A stretch of 34,998 bases of DNA, taken from Gammaproteobacteria bacterium. GTDB lineage: Bacteria; Pseudomonadota; Gammaproteobacteria; Eutrophobiales; Eutrophobiaceae. The number at the start of each line of letters is the position of its first letter. Positions within the stretch are counted from its first letter, which is position 1. The notes beneath the pieces are model-generated. The model saw only the letters and a program-made list of their open reading frames with translations, was not told the origin of the DNA and searched no databases. The DNA is taken from NCBI GenBank assembly GCA_021773245.1, contig JAJFKK010000039.1:1-34998 (forward strand), given 5' to 3'. The translations under genes and the position numbers were made by a program. Below, one piece after another: positions 1-8,936 of this stretch.

Positions 1-180
1 ATAATCAACAACTTGATCAGACTCAAAAGCATCAAGTAGCAAAAAAGGATCAAGCATATTTAGACTTGGTGTGCCTATAACACGTGTCATTTTCACACCA
101 TCACCATCTGTTGCTGGCATACCTGATGTAATTGTTTGTAACTCGCGTGTCACTCGCCGTGCATTTGCCAATGTTTCCAT
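1..180 (-). CDS. Pirin family protein (N-terminal 60 residues, cut by window edge)
   Basis: The reverse strand reads from an ATG at 178-180 without a stop to the window edge. The peptide begins METLANARRVTREL and contains the pirin-like stretch LNMLDPFLLLDAFES, which is the typical start of the N-terminal cupin of pirins. Pirins are bicupin metal proteins; some have quercetinase activity or act as redox cofactors, so the substrate cannot be told from this fragment. A strong ribosome binding site (GGAGGT) lies 4 bases before the ATG. The gene diverges from a LysR regulator, a common pirin neighbourhood, which suggests that regulator may control it (inference). Confidence 0.85.
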   Translation of the reverse strand, partial: METLANARRVTRELQTITSGMPATDGDGVKMTRVIGTPSLNMLDPFLLLDAFESDQVVDY

Positions 181-282
181 AATGACCTCCTACTAACCTT
201 TCCACTGTACATACACAGGGCTGTAATTGAATATACGAAATAGTTTAGCTGTTGCTATATTTGAGGTAAACATTAATAATTA

Positions 283-303
283 CAATTCATTGTTCACAAA
301 TTG
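283..303. promoter_or_regulatory. LysR-type operator, CAATT-N11-AATTG dyad
   Basis: A perfect 5+5 dyad CAATT (283-287) and AATTG (299-303) separated by 11 bases fits the T-N11-A consensus of LysR-family binding sites. It lies 11 bases upstream of the LysR gene start and in the shared divergent region with the pirin gene, the usual place for an autoregulatory and target-activating site. Confidence 0.55.
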
Positions 304-314
304 AGAACTATAAA

Positions 315-1229
315 ATGGGTCAACTAGAAGATATGAAAGTGTTTATTCGCGTGGTCGAAGCCGGTGGAATCAACCGTGCTGCCGACCAGCTGAGCTTGGC
401 AAAATCCGCTGTCAGTCGACGTCTGGTTAATTTGGAAACACGCTTGGGTGTGCGTTTGTTAAACCGTACCACCCGCACATCTAGTCTAACTGAGGAAGGT
501 CAGAGTTATTATGAACGCGTGATTAAAGTCGTTGATGATATTGCAGAAATCAATACATTAACTGCTGATTCTAATACCTCTCTTGAAGGCACTATAAATC
601 TCGCAGCACCACTCTCGTTTGGACTGTGTCATCTGTCCAATGCGATAGATGCTTTTATGAAACAACATCCTGAACTGACCATCAATATCGACTTTTCAGA
701 TCGGAAAGTAGATTTAGTTGAAGAAGGTCTGGATCTAGCTTTTCGCATCGCTAACTTAAAAGATTCAAGCTTGATTGCGCGTAAAATATCGGACATTAAA
801 CACATACTATGTGCCAGCCCTGATTATCTAAAGGAACACGGTACACCCAAAACACCAAGTGATTTAAAGAATCACCGACTACTTCATTACAATTTATCGG
901 GCACATCTATCTGGAAGTTCATAGATAACAAAGGAAAACAGCATTCCATAAATGTTTCTGCAAAAATTATTGCTAATAATGGTGATTATTTAAAGGATAT
1001 GGCTGTTGCAGGACATGGGATTGTGTTCAGCCCAACTTTTATATCATGGAAGGCAATTGCAGCAGGAGATCTTGTACCGATTTTATCTGACTACAAGCTA
1101 CCTCAACTCAAAGCCTATGCGGTTTACCCACAAACACGTTATTTATCACAACGTACTCGTGTTTTAATAGATTTTTTAGTAGAAAGGTTTGGTGATAATC
1201 CCTGCTGGGATCAGAATATTATTTATTGA
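315..1229 (+). CDS. LysR-family transcriptional regulator
   Basis: This 304-residue protein has the standard LysR length and layout. Residues 1-62 form the winged helix-turn-helix (MKVFIRVVEAGGINRAADQL, then SAVSRRLVNLETRLGVRLLNRTTR), followed by a linker helix and a substrate-binding domain (about 90-295) with the motif DLVEEGLDLAFRI. This pattern is closest to the DmlR/AaeR-type 'CrgA-like' subgroup. The effector is unknown. The gene starts at ATG 315 with only a weak ribosome site. It faces away from a pirin gene and has a LysR box directly upstream, so autorepression plus control of the pirin gene is the likely arrangement (inference). Confidence 0.9.
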   Translation: MGQLEDMKVFIRVVEAGGINRAADQLSLAKSAVSRRLVNLETRLGVRLLNRTTRTSSLTEEGQSYYERVIKVVDDIAEINTLTADSNTSLEGTINLAAPLSFGLCHLSNAIDAFMKQHPELTINIDFSDRKVDLVEEGLDLAFRIANLKDSSLIARKISDIKHILCASPDYLKEHGTPKTPSDLKNHRLLHYNLSGTSIWKFIDNKGKQHSINVSAKIIANNGDYLKDMAVAGHGIVFSPTFISWKAIAAGDLVPILSDYKLPQLKAYAVYPQTRYLSQRTRVLIDFLVERFGDNPCWDQNIIY

Positions 1230-1273
1230 TCAATAAACTATTTTAGAAGGGACATGTAAATTGTGTTAGCAAT

Positions 1274-1305
1274 TAATGTCTGCTTCATATTAAAAGCAGA
1301 CATTA
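1274..1305. terminator. 12-bp hairpin between convergent genes
   Basis: TAATGTCTGCTT (1274-1285) and its exact complement AAGCAGACATTA (1294-1305) enclose an 8-base loop. The rsmI stop codon is inside the right arm. It lies between the convergent LysR gene and rsmI, where a bidirectional terminator is expected. No clear T-run follows on either strand, so intrinsic termination is plausible but unproven. Confidence 0.5.
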
Positions 1306-2142
1306 GTCTTCCTTATCAATTTCATTCAATGCCAACTGATAAATCTCATTTTTTTTCTTACCCGTTATCTTTGCTGTTAATCCAGCAGCATCCTTCGGAG
1401 GTAATTTTTCTGAAAGAATTTGGTTAATACGCAAGACTTCCTCATCCGAGGCGGATACTTCTTGTGTGCCTTCAACAATAACGACGAACTCACCTTTGAT
1501 TTTTATTTCTTCACTTTCGAGTTTCTCGTTAATCTCAGAAAAATTATCACGCACGATTTGTTCAAATTGTTTGGTGAGCTCTCTTGCTATAGTAACGCGT
1601 CTTTCTGCGCCGAATATTTCCTGCATAATTTTTACTGATTCAACTATTCGATGTGGTGCTTCGTAAAAAACCAATGTTCGCGATTCATTTTTTAACTCGT
1701 TAAGACGTGTTTTGCGCGCCTCACTCTTTGCAGGCAGGTATCCTTCAAAAATAAATTTGTTGGTCGGCAACCCGGATGCAGACAATGCAGTAATGATGGC
1801 TGAAGGTCCGGGTATGGGCACGACTTGAATATTGTTGTCATGAGCTGCTACGACTAATTTATAGCCCGGGTCATTAATGAGTGGTGTTCCTGCATCAGAA
1901 ATCAGTGCAATCGACTCACCACCTAGTATTTGTTGAATCAATTGTTGCGTGACTTTTTCTTCATTATGTTCATGGTAAGCACAGATTTTGGTTTTAATGC
2001 CGAAACGTTCAAGCAAGGTTTTGCTATGCCGCGTGTCTTCTGCAGCGATAAGGTCAACTTGTTTCAATATCTCGATAGCACGTTCGCTAATATCGCCTAA
2101 ATTGCCTATTGGCGTTGCTACTATATAGAGTGCTGTTTCCAT
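1303..2142 (-). CDS. rsmI: 16S rRNA 2'-O-ribose C1402 methyltransferase
   Basis: RsmI methylates the 2'-hydroxyl of C1402 in 16S rRNA using S-adenosylmethionine; with RsmH it forms m4Cm1402 in the ribosomal P site. The 279-residue protein has the tetrapyrrole-methylase fold with the family motifs in order: ATPIGNLGDIS (about 9-19), AAEDTRHSKTLLERFGI (33-49), ISDAGTPLINDPGY (81-94), IPGPSAIITALSASGLPT (109-126) and FYEAPHRI (159-166). Length is normal (E. coli 286). It diverges from lpoA, matching the conserved rsmI / lpoA-yraN arrangement of gammaproteobacteria. The ribosome site before the ATG is weak. Confidence 0.97.
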   Translation of the reverse strand: METALYIVATPIGNLGDISERAIEILKQVDLIAAEDTRHSKTLLERFGIKTKICAYHEHNEEKVTQQLIQQILGGESIALISDAGTPLINDPGYKLVVAAHDNNIQVVPIPGPSAIITALSASGLPTNKFIFEGYLPAKSEARKTRLNELKNESRTLVFYEAPHRIVESVKIMQEIFGAERRVTIARELTKQFEQIVRDNFSEINEKLESEEIKIKGEFVVIVEGTQEVSASDEEVLRINQILSEKLPPKDAAGLTAKITGKKKNEIYQLALNEIDKED

Positions 2143-2209
2143 CTTTCGCTATTTTGAACCCTGTTTAAAAAGGAATGTCGTAATTATCACTGCAATGTAC
2201 AATATAAGC

Positions 2210-4045
2210 ATGAAACTTTTAATTATTTTTCTATTATCTCTGTCATTACTATCTGGCTGTGGCCCTACGCGCACGTCTGATCAGCAGGCACAGGTCGATC
2301 CTGAGGAGAATGCCCGTGTTTTGATGCAATCTGGAGACTATTCTGCAGCGGCATTGGAATACCTTGGCTTAGCTGACAAAGATAAACAGAACTCAGCTGT
2401 ATATAGACTAAAAGCTGCTGCTGCCTACGTTGAAGCCGGACAATATGCCGAAGCTGATAAAGTTCTAAGCGAAACAGCTGTTGGCGAAAATGATTCTGTA
2501 CAGCAATTAAGAATGCGTATTTTGAGTGCGCGCCTGCAACTCGAATTTGGCCAACCAACCAATGCACTTAATATGCTTAATGAAATTGCCGAAACTGAAA
2601 TTCCGCAAGGTTTACAAAAAACCTATTATGACATTCTTGCTCGCGCCTTTCTGGCAAATGGTGATTATCTTGATGCCGCATCGCAACGTTTACGCCTTTC
2701 CAGCGTTCTAAGTTCTCCTACAGAAATAGACCAAAATTATGACTCTCTATGGGGCGTGTTTGAGGCTATACCTGAACCTGAACTTGAAGAACTGCGCTTT
2801 ATTGCGCCGGAAGAATTAAAAAGCTGGTTTGAATTGGCATCAATCTATCAAGGCTATCGTTACCAACCGTCAAAATTAAGAAATGCCATTGATGGTTGGA
2901 GTCAACGTTACCCGGGACACCCTGCTTTTTCATCCATAGCACCAGAACTGATTAGTCGTAGTAGCGACTTCGTTCAGCGTCCTTCACGAATAGGTTTGCT
3001 TCTACCCTTTTCAGGCAAATATAAAAAATCATCTACCGCTATTCGCGATGGATTCCTCGCTGCATGGTATCTGGATAATCAGGAAAAATCTGATGTCAGA
3101 ATTTATGATGCAAATTCACTCAATATTCGTGATATTTATCAACAAGCGGTTGCTGATGGCGTTGATTACGTTGTAGGCCCATTGGAAAAAGAAGCTGTTA
3201 ATCAATTGGCTGAATTTGGAGAACTTCCAGTTAATGTACTTGCCCTCAATAGACAAGATTTAAAAAACGAAGAAGGTGTAAATAGTAAATTAATGCAATT
3301 TGCTTTATCTCCTGAAGATGAAGCGATGCAAGTTGCTGAAGCAGCCATGTCCGATGGACATAGATTAGCCTTGATAATGACGCCTAATATTCCATGGGGA
3401 GACAGAATTGCTGATGCCTTTAAAGAACGCTGGCTTGAGTTAGGTGGCGGCATTTTGGAACAAGCTCATTTTCAAAGTAGCGCCAAAGATTTTAGTAGTC
3501 CGGTTAAAGAGCTATTAAATATTGATAGCAGTGAACAACGCGGCAAAGAACTTCGCAACAAACTTAATATAAAAATAAACAATGTCGATAGACGGCGAGA
3601 AGATGCCGATTTTATTTTCACCGCGGCGGTGCCGGGTGATGCCAGACAATTATTCCCTCAATTTCGTTTTCATCGTGCTGGTGATTTGCCTGTTTACTCA
3701 ACCTCGCATATCTTTACCGGAATTGAAAATAGTAGCAAAGATACTGACCTAAACAATGTGATGTTTATTGATATGCCCTGGATATTAGATACAACACATC
3801 AACTTTCAATTATTCAAGATGCCCTTAATCGCAACTGGTCACAGGAAAAATCTCAATACCGCCGACTATATGCGTTAGGAATTGATGCTTATCACTTGAT
3901 TCCTGAATTGGGTCGACTTAGCGTAGAAAAAAATAGTTACTTAAGTGGTGAAACTGGTGACCTATCGATCGGCTCAAATAATATTATTAAGCGACAATTA
4001 CGCCGCGCCCAATTTATTGAAGGAAAACCAGTCCTATTAAATTAA
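2210..4045 (+). CDS. lpoA: Outer-membrane lipoprotein activator of PBP1A
   Basis: LpoA is an outer-membrane lipoprotein that reaches through the periplasm to stimulate penicillin-binding protein 1A during peptidoglycan synthesis. A lipoprotein signal (MKLLIIFLLSLSLLSGC) puts the acylated cysteine at residue 17. An N-terminal helical TPR-like region (about 25-235) is followed by a periplasmic-binding-protein-like domain from about 255, opening with RIGLLLPFSGKYKKSSTAIRDGFLAAWY and including VDYVVGPLEKEAV. Length 611 is a little below the E. coli protein (678). An ATG 15 bases upstream (2195) would add MYNIS; I prefer the second Met because it gives a clean signal peptide. It leads a run with yraN, gmhA and dolP. 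Confidence 0.93.
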   Translation: MKLLIIFLLSLSLLSGCGPTRTSDQQAQVDPEENARVLMQSGDYSAAALEYLGLADKDKQNSAVYRLKAAAAYVEAGQYAEADKVLSETAVGENDSVQQLRMRILSARLQLEFGQPTNALNMLNEIAETEIPQGLQKTYYDILARAFLANGDYLDAASQRLRLSSVLSSPTEIDQNYDSLWGVFEAIPEPELEELRFIAPEELKSWFELASIYQGYRYQPSKLRNAIDGWSQRYPGHPAFSSIAPELISRSSDFVQRPSRIGLLLPFSGKYKKSSTAIRDGFLAAWYLDNQEKSDVRIYDANSLNIRDIYQQAVADGVDYVVGPLEKEAVNQLAEFGELPVNVLALNRQDLKNEEGVNSKLMQFALSPEDEAMQVAEAAMSDGHRLALIMTPNIPWGDRIADAFKERWLELGGGILEQAHFQSSAKDFSSPVKELLNIDSSEQRGKELRNKLNIKINNVDRRREDADFIFTAAVPGDARQLFPQFRFHRAGDLPVYSTSHIFTGIENSSKDTDLNNVMFIDMPWILDTTHQLSIIQDALNRNWSQEKSQYRRLYALGIDAYHLIPELGRLSVEKNSYLSGETGDLSIGSNNIIKRQLRRAQFIEGKPVLLN

Positions 4046-4078
4046 ACCTCTGAACTTTAAAAACATAAATTATCAAGG

Positions 4079-4447
4079 ATGATGATAAAAACAACAAACC
4101 AGTCCGGTAAAACCGCAGAAAATATTGCTGCAAATTATCTTGCCAAACAAGATGTAAAAATTATCACTAGAAACTTTTATAGTCGATTCGGTGAAATTGA
4201 CCTGATTGCAATGAACCATGAAATTCTCCTATTTATTGAAGTTCGCTATCGGAAAAACGAACACTTTTTGACTGCTATTGAAACAATTGATCAGCGCAAA
4301 TGTAATAAAATTATCATCACGAGTGAATACTATTTGAACAAACATAAAAAATATCAATCTCACCTATGTCGGTATGATGTTATAACCCTTACCGGCGACC
4401 TTAATGGGCCTGTAATCGAGTGGATTAAAAATGCATTTCAGGCATAA
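4079..4447 (+). CDS. yraN: YraN/UPF0102 family endonuclease-like protein
   Basis: This 122-residue protein belongs to UPF0102, a restriction-endonuclease-like fold family whose cellular role is not settled. The hallmark core is visible: GKTAENIAANYLAKQ near the N-terminus, then RFGEIDLIA (about 41-49) and LLFIEVRYRKNEHF (56-69), which carry the acidic residues of the PD-(D/E)xK-type site. A usual lysine of the FVEVK motif is arginine here (IEVR). The start is uncertain: two ATGs occur in tandem (4079, 4082) and the AAGGA just before them is too close for a normal ribosome site. It follows lpoA by 33 bases, the conserved position for this gene. Confidence 0.9.
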   Translation: MMIKTTNQSGKTAENIAANYLAKQDVKIITRNFYSRFGEIDLIAMNHEILLFIEVRYRKNEHFLTAIETIDQRKCNKIIITSEYYLNKHKKYQSHLCRYDVITLTGDLNGPVIEWIKNAFQA

Positions 4448-4473
4448 TGTCGACAGTTTTTTTATGGCTCTAA

Positions 4474-5073
<600 letters not shown>

Positions 5074-5076
5074 TAC

Positions 5077-5661
5077 ATGAAAATATTTAAATTTGTTCGT
5101 TGTTTAATTTTACTTGGTTTAATAAGCCATTTATTTGGTTGTGCTGCGGTTGCCGTTGGTGGTGCTGCTGCTGCAACAGGTACTGCCGTAGTTGATAGAA
5201 GGACAACCGGCACATTAGTAGAAGATCAAACAATTGAAGTTAAAGCTTTAAAAGCTATTCGTAATGATGCAGAACTAAACGAACAAGCACACATGAATGT
5301 CATAAGTTATAACACGATTGTGCTTGTCACAGGAGAAACACCAACTGATGCCATGCGCCAACGTGCAATGGAATTAGTAAAAGGCGTTGATAAGGTAACA
5401 CATGTTTATAACGAACTTACCATTGCTGCACCAAGCTCATTAGTTTCAAGAAGTAGCGATTCGTACATCACGACGAAAGTTAAAACGCAGTTATTCGCTG
5501 ACCAGAATGTCAGTGGCGTTCAATTTAAAGTGGTTACTGAAAAAGGTGTAGTGTACCTGATGGGTATTGTTTCTCGTGCTGAAGCAGAGATAGCGACAGA
5601 AATTGCCAGACAAACAGGCGGCGTACAAAAAGTAGTTAAGTTGTTTCAGTATACCGATTAA
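5077..5661 (+). CDS. dolP: BON-domain outer-membrane lipoprotein (DolP/YraP)
   Basis: DolP is a division-associated outer-membrane lipoprotein needed for envelope integrity in enterobacteria. The 194-residue product has a lipoprotein signal ending LISHLFGC, with acylated Cys22, a short Ala/Gly-rich linker, and two BON domains at roughly 48-115 and 124-193. The second BON domain has the family pattern DSYITTKVKTQLFADQNVSG and VVYLMGIVSRAEAEIATEIARQTGGVQKVV. It begins 3 bases after gmhA and so is almost certainly co-transcribed; a hairpin terminates the run about 40 bases downstream. Confidence 0.93.
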   Translation: MKIFKFVRCLILLGLISHLFGCAAVAVGGAAAATGTAVVDRRTTGTLVEDQTIEVKALKAIRNDAELNEQAHMNVISYNTIVLVTGETPTDAMRQRAMELVKGVDKVTHVYNELTIAAPSSLVSRSSDSYITTKVKTQLFADQNVSGVQFKVVTEKGVVYLMGIVSRAEAEIATEIARQTGGVQKVVKLFQYTD

Positions 5662-5702
5662 TTTTTTTACAAAATTCATTCTGTATTAATCTGCTCACTT
5701 CG

Positions 5703-5727
5703 AAAGGACAGACTAGCTCTGTCCTTT
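5703..5727 (+). terminator. Hairpin terminator after dolP
   Basis: AAAGGACAGA (5703-5712) pairs perfectly with TCTGTCCTTT (5718-5727) around a 5-base loop, giving a 10-bp stem ending in three T residues. It is placed between dolP and the YyaL-like gene, consistent with the end of the lpoA-dolP transcript. Confidence 0.65.
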
Positions 5728-5753
5728 AATACTCTACTAGCGAAACATGTAAT

Positions 5754-8051
5754 ATGTTTAATTACTCAGATGAGTTAAAGCAAACCTTATTGTCAGCTTT
5801 TAAACATAAAGGTGACGACTATCAAGCTCGTACTCGTTATCTCGATGAGACTAAACACCCAAAGTATATTAATCGACTAATACTCGAAGACTCTCCCTAC
5901 CTTTTACAACACGCTCACAACCCGGTTAATTGGTTTCCTTGGGGTGATGAAGCTTTTCAATTAGCAAAGAAAGAAAGTAAGCCGGTTTTTCTGTCTATAG
6001 GTTATTCAACCTGTCATTGGTGTCATGTCATGGAGGAAGAAAGTTTTGACAACGAAAATATAGCAAAACATATGAACGACTCTTTTATTTGCATCAAAGT
6101 TGATCGAGAAATTCACTCAGATGTTGATACTTATTATATGACAGCTGTGATGATGATGCAGGGACAAGGCGGTTGGCCTATGAGTAGCTTTTTAACACCT
6201 GAAAGAAAACCTTTTTTTGGTGGCACCTACTTCCAGCCCGCACAGTTTGTCGCATTAATGAGCCGTGTAAATGACGCATGGAAAAATAAAACTTCCGACA
6301 TCATTGAACAAGCTAATGCAATAAGTCAGCAAGTCGCTGGCGTAATGGCAGCAAAACAATCATTAAATGAGATCGGTACTAATGTGGTCGATCTCACCGC
6401 ACAAGCCATAATGAATCATTACGATCAATCCAATGGCGGATTCGGACAAGCACCAAAATTTCCTAATGAGCCCTTCCTTTATTTCTTACTTGAATATGCA
6501 AGCTATGCAGAAAATCCTGAGGCTCTAGAAGCTATTGTTAATACTCTGCATATTCAAAGTTGTGGCGGTATTTATGATCAAATTGCAGGTGGTTTTCATC
6601 GTTATGCAACCGATCAAAATTGGTTAATTCCGCATTTTGAAAAAATGCTTTATAACCAGGCAAATTTATCCTTCGTGTTTACTCAAGCTTACTTTCTATC
6701 AGGGCAAGCTGATTTTAAACGTATTGCATGTGAAACTCTGGACTATGTTTCGCGCGAAATGACAAATGGCGAAGGGGGTTTTTATTCGGCTACAGATGCT
6801 GACAGTGAAGGCGAAGAAGGCCTCTTTTTCATCTGGGATAAAGAAGAAATTGAGTCTTTATTAAGCGAAACAGATGCAAAAGAAATTATTGAGCTATATC
6901 AGGTTACAGATAGGGGTAATTTTGAAGGGAAAAATATTCTTAACTTAAATCAGCCTCTGGAAAAAATAGCCAAAGAAAAAAATCTTGAATATGCCACATT
7001 GCTTGAACGCTTAAATAAAAATAAAAAAATACTTTGGGAAAATAGAGAAAAGCGAATACCGCCAATACGCGATGATAAAATCATCACGGCCTGGAATGCG
7101 ATGATGATTAAAGCTTTTGCTTATGCTGGACAACAGTTTAATAAAAAAGAATATATCGATATTGCAATTAGCGCTGCCAATTATCTATTCAAAACAAATC
7201 TAACAAGTGATGGTCAATTAGCTCGCTCAAGCCTGACCGGACAAGCATCAATTTATGCACTACAAGAAGATTATGCCTATTTAGCAGAAGCACTATTGCA
7301 AATCTATGATGCAACATTGGATAGGCAGTGGTTAGAGCAAGTATCGACGTTAGCTAGTGACATGATTGAACGTTTTTGGGACGAAGAAAACGGCGGTTTC
7401 TTTATGAGCTCTCAAACGACAGAAAATTTATTGCCATCCTCTCCCAAAGAAATTAATGATAATGCTACTTCTTCTGGAAACTCCATTGCTTTAAAAATGC
7501 TTGTACGCCTAAACAGAAGAACAGGTTCACAACACTTTTTGAATTATGCCCAACAATTAATACGATCTTATTCTGATGATATAACACAACGGCCTTATAC
7601 TTGCAGCTATCTAATCTGTGGCCTCTTGGAAATGCTAGTTGGAGAACAATCAGATAAACAGTGGTGTGCGGATGGAAATATTCACATCTCTGTAGTTGCT
7701 TCAAAATATGAGAGTCAGTACAGAGTGATACTGTCTATTCAAGCGAATAACAATTGGCATTTAAACCAACTTACTGATGAAAAAGATAATTCACAGCCTA
7801 TAAAAATTGAATCTACAGGAGAATGGAATATATCAAACATTCATTATCCCCATGCAATAACAAAAACACTCGGTTTTCAAACAGAGCCCGTTGTTGTTTA
7901 TGAAGATAATATAACGATTGAATTTACCGCTTCAAATAATAAGGAAATCATTTTCCCCAATAACTTATTAAAACTAAAGCTTAAGTTACAAGCTTGTAAT
8001 GACGAAAAATGCCTTTCTCCTGAGATTATTAATATCTGCCTACCTCTTTAA
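5754..8051 (+). CDS. YyaL-type thioredoxin-fold (DUF255) protein with C-terminal DsbD-alpha-like domain
   Basis: This 765-residue protein has three parts. Residues about 40-200 are a DUF255/thioredoxin-like domain with the strong family motif [18 protein letters not shown] and a CxxC pair, Cys87 and Cys90, in [14 protein letters not shown]. Residues about 205-640 are the helical (alpha/alpha)6-barrel region of YyaL/spermatogenesis-associated-20 proteins ([36 protein letters not shown]). Residues about 650-765 look like the immunoglobulin-like N-terminal domain of DsbD (DsbC-corrector family), ending in a redox-type pair Cys748/Cys753 ([11 protein letters not shown]). No signal peptide is visible, which is odd for a DsbD-alpha-like domain. 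Function is unknown; a thiol-related or sugar-related role can only be inferred. It converges on the next gene with a 9-base gap. Confidence 0.9.
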   Translation: MFNYSDELKQTLLSAFKHKGDDYQARTRYLDETKHPKYINRLILEDSPYLLQHAHNPVNWFPWGDEAFQLAKKESKPVFLSIGYSTCHWCHVMEEESFDNENIAKHMNDSFICIKVDREIHSDVDTYYMTAVMMMQGQGGWPMSSFLTPERKPFFGGTYFQPAQFVALMSRVNDAWKNKTSDIIEQANAISQQVAGVMAAKQSLNEIGTNVVDLTAQAIMNHYDQSNGGFGQAPKFPNEPFLYFLLEYASYAENPEALEAIVNTLHIQSCGGIYDQIAGGFHRYATDQNWLIPHFEKMLYNQANLSFVFTQAYFLSGQADFKRIACETLDYVSREMTNGEGGFYSATDADSEGEEGLFFIWDKEEIESLLSETDAKEIIELYQVTDRGNFEGKNILNLNQPLEKIAKEKNLEYATLLERLNKNKKILWENREKRIPPIRDDKIITAWNAMMIKAFAYAGQQFNKKEYIDIAISAANYLFKTNLTSDGQLARSSLTGQASIYALQEDYAYLAEALLQIYDATLDRQWLEQVSTLASDMIERFWDEENGGFFMSSQTTENLLPSSPKEINDNATSSGNSIALKMLVRLNRRTGSQHFLNYAQQLIRSYSDDITQRPYTCSYLICGLLEMLVGEQSDKQWCADGNIHISVVASKYESQYRVILSIQANNNWHLNQLTDEKDNSQPIKIESTGEWNISNIHYPHAITKTLGFQTEPVVVYEDNITIEFTASNNKEIIFPNNLLKLKLKLQACNDEKCLSPEIINICLPL

Positions 8052-8060
8052 TATTATTCT

Positions 8061-8840
8061 CTAAACTGTTTCTAGTATTACATTTAATCTCTCAGGAATA
8101 GCTCTTAAGTCAAGCTCAGTATTCTCATATAACTCTTTTGCTCGCTTTTCTAATTCATCCAGTTCAGGAAGCTTATGACAAGAAGCAAAAATTATTACAT
8201 TCATATAATCAGGAAATTCAAGTAAATAAATGTAACCGAAATGATTTTTTATCGGCAGCAAAACATTAACTACATTTTCTTCAGATTCAGGCAATATATT
8301 GATAGCCAACACACCCTTTTTATCAATGCACTTGTAGATATTGGCATAGAAATCTTTATCAGATAAACATGAAGCTTGCATGTCTGCTATGAAGATATCG
8401 CACAGAATAATATCGTAGATTTCACTATGATTTGATAGAAAACGTTCTGCCGTATCATGGATGACATCAACCACCTCAGGTAAACAGAAATAATCTTTAG
8501 CAAGTTGTATTATTTGCTCATTTGACTCAACAGAGCTAATTTTAATTTCAGGTCGATTTGAATTTAAAAAACGTTCAAGCGAAGCACCACCTAATCCAAG
8601 ATTGAGCAATCGTGATGTAGAGGGACAAAATAATAATGTAGTGAGTAATGCTTGAATATTCGGTAATAGAACCTGATCAATTGCATCTAATTGAATTACT
8701 GTTTGTACAGAACTATCACCCAGATGCAACCAGCGATATTGCTCCCATTCGCGTACTTCAATACTCTGATTGTCGATTAAGCCAGAATAAAGTATTTCAC
8801 TCTCATCTGTGCCTAATTCATATATTTTTTCTAGTGACAT
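8061..8840 (-). CDS. Spermidine-synthase-like Rossmann methyltransferase-fold protein
   Basis: The 259-residue product (from ATG 8840) has the SAM-type nucleotide fold of spermidine synthases: glycine-rich loop LNLGLGGASLERFL (about 79-92), acidic VESNEQIIQLAKDYF (104-118), and YDIILCDIFIADMQASCLSDKDFYANI (142-168). At the place where true spermidine synthases carry DSTDP, with the catalytic aspartates, this protein has CDIFIAD, so aminopropyl transfer to putrescine is doubtful. It is best called a spermidine-synthase-like protein of unknown function. A TTG at 8873 would add 11 residues, but no ribosome site favours it. It is divergent from rapA and convergent with the YyaL-like gene. Confidence 0.8.
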   Translation of the reverse strand: MSLEKIYELGTDESEILYSGLIDNQSIEVREWEQYRWLHLGDSSVQTVIQLDAIDQVLLPNIQALLTTLLFCPSTSRLLNLGLGGASLERFLNSNRPEIKISSVESNEQIIQLAKDYFCLPEVVDVIHDTAERFLSNHSEIYDIILCDIFIADMQASCLSDKDFYANIYKCIDKKGVLAINILPESEENVVNVLLPIKNHFGYIYLLEFPDYMNVIIFASCHKLPELDELEKRAKELYENTELDLRAIPERLNVILETV

Positions 8841-8936
8841 TATTTCAATTTTTCTCGAAGTATAAATACCCAAATACTAACTTGACTGATAAAATCCGCA
8901 GCCTTCCCTTATTAAATATTATATCAGGTATATCAC

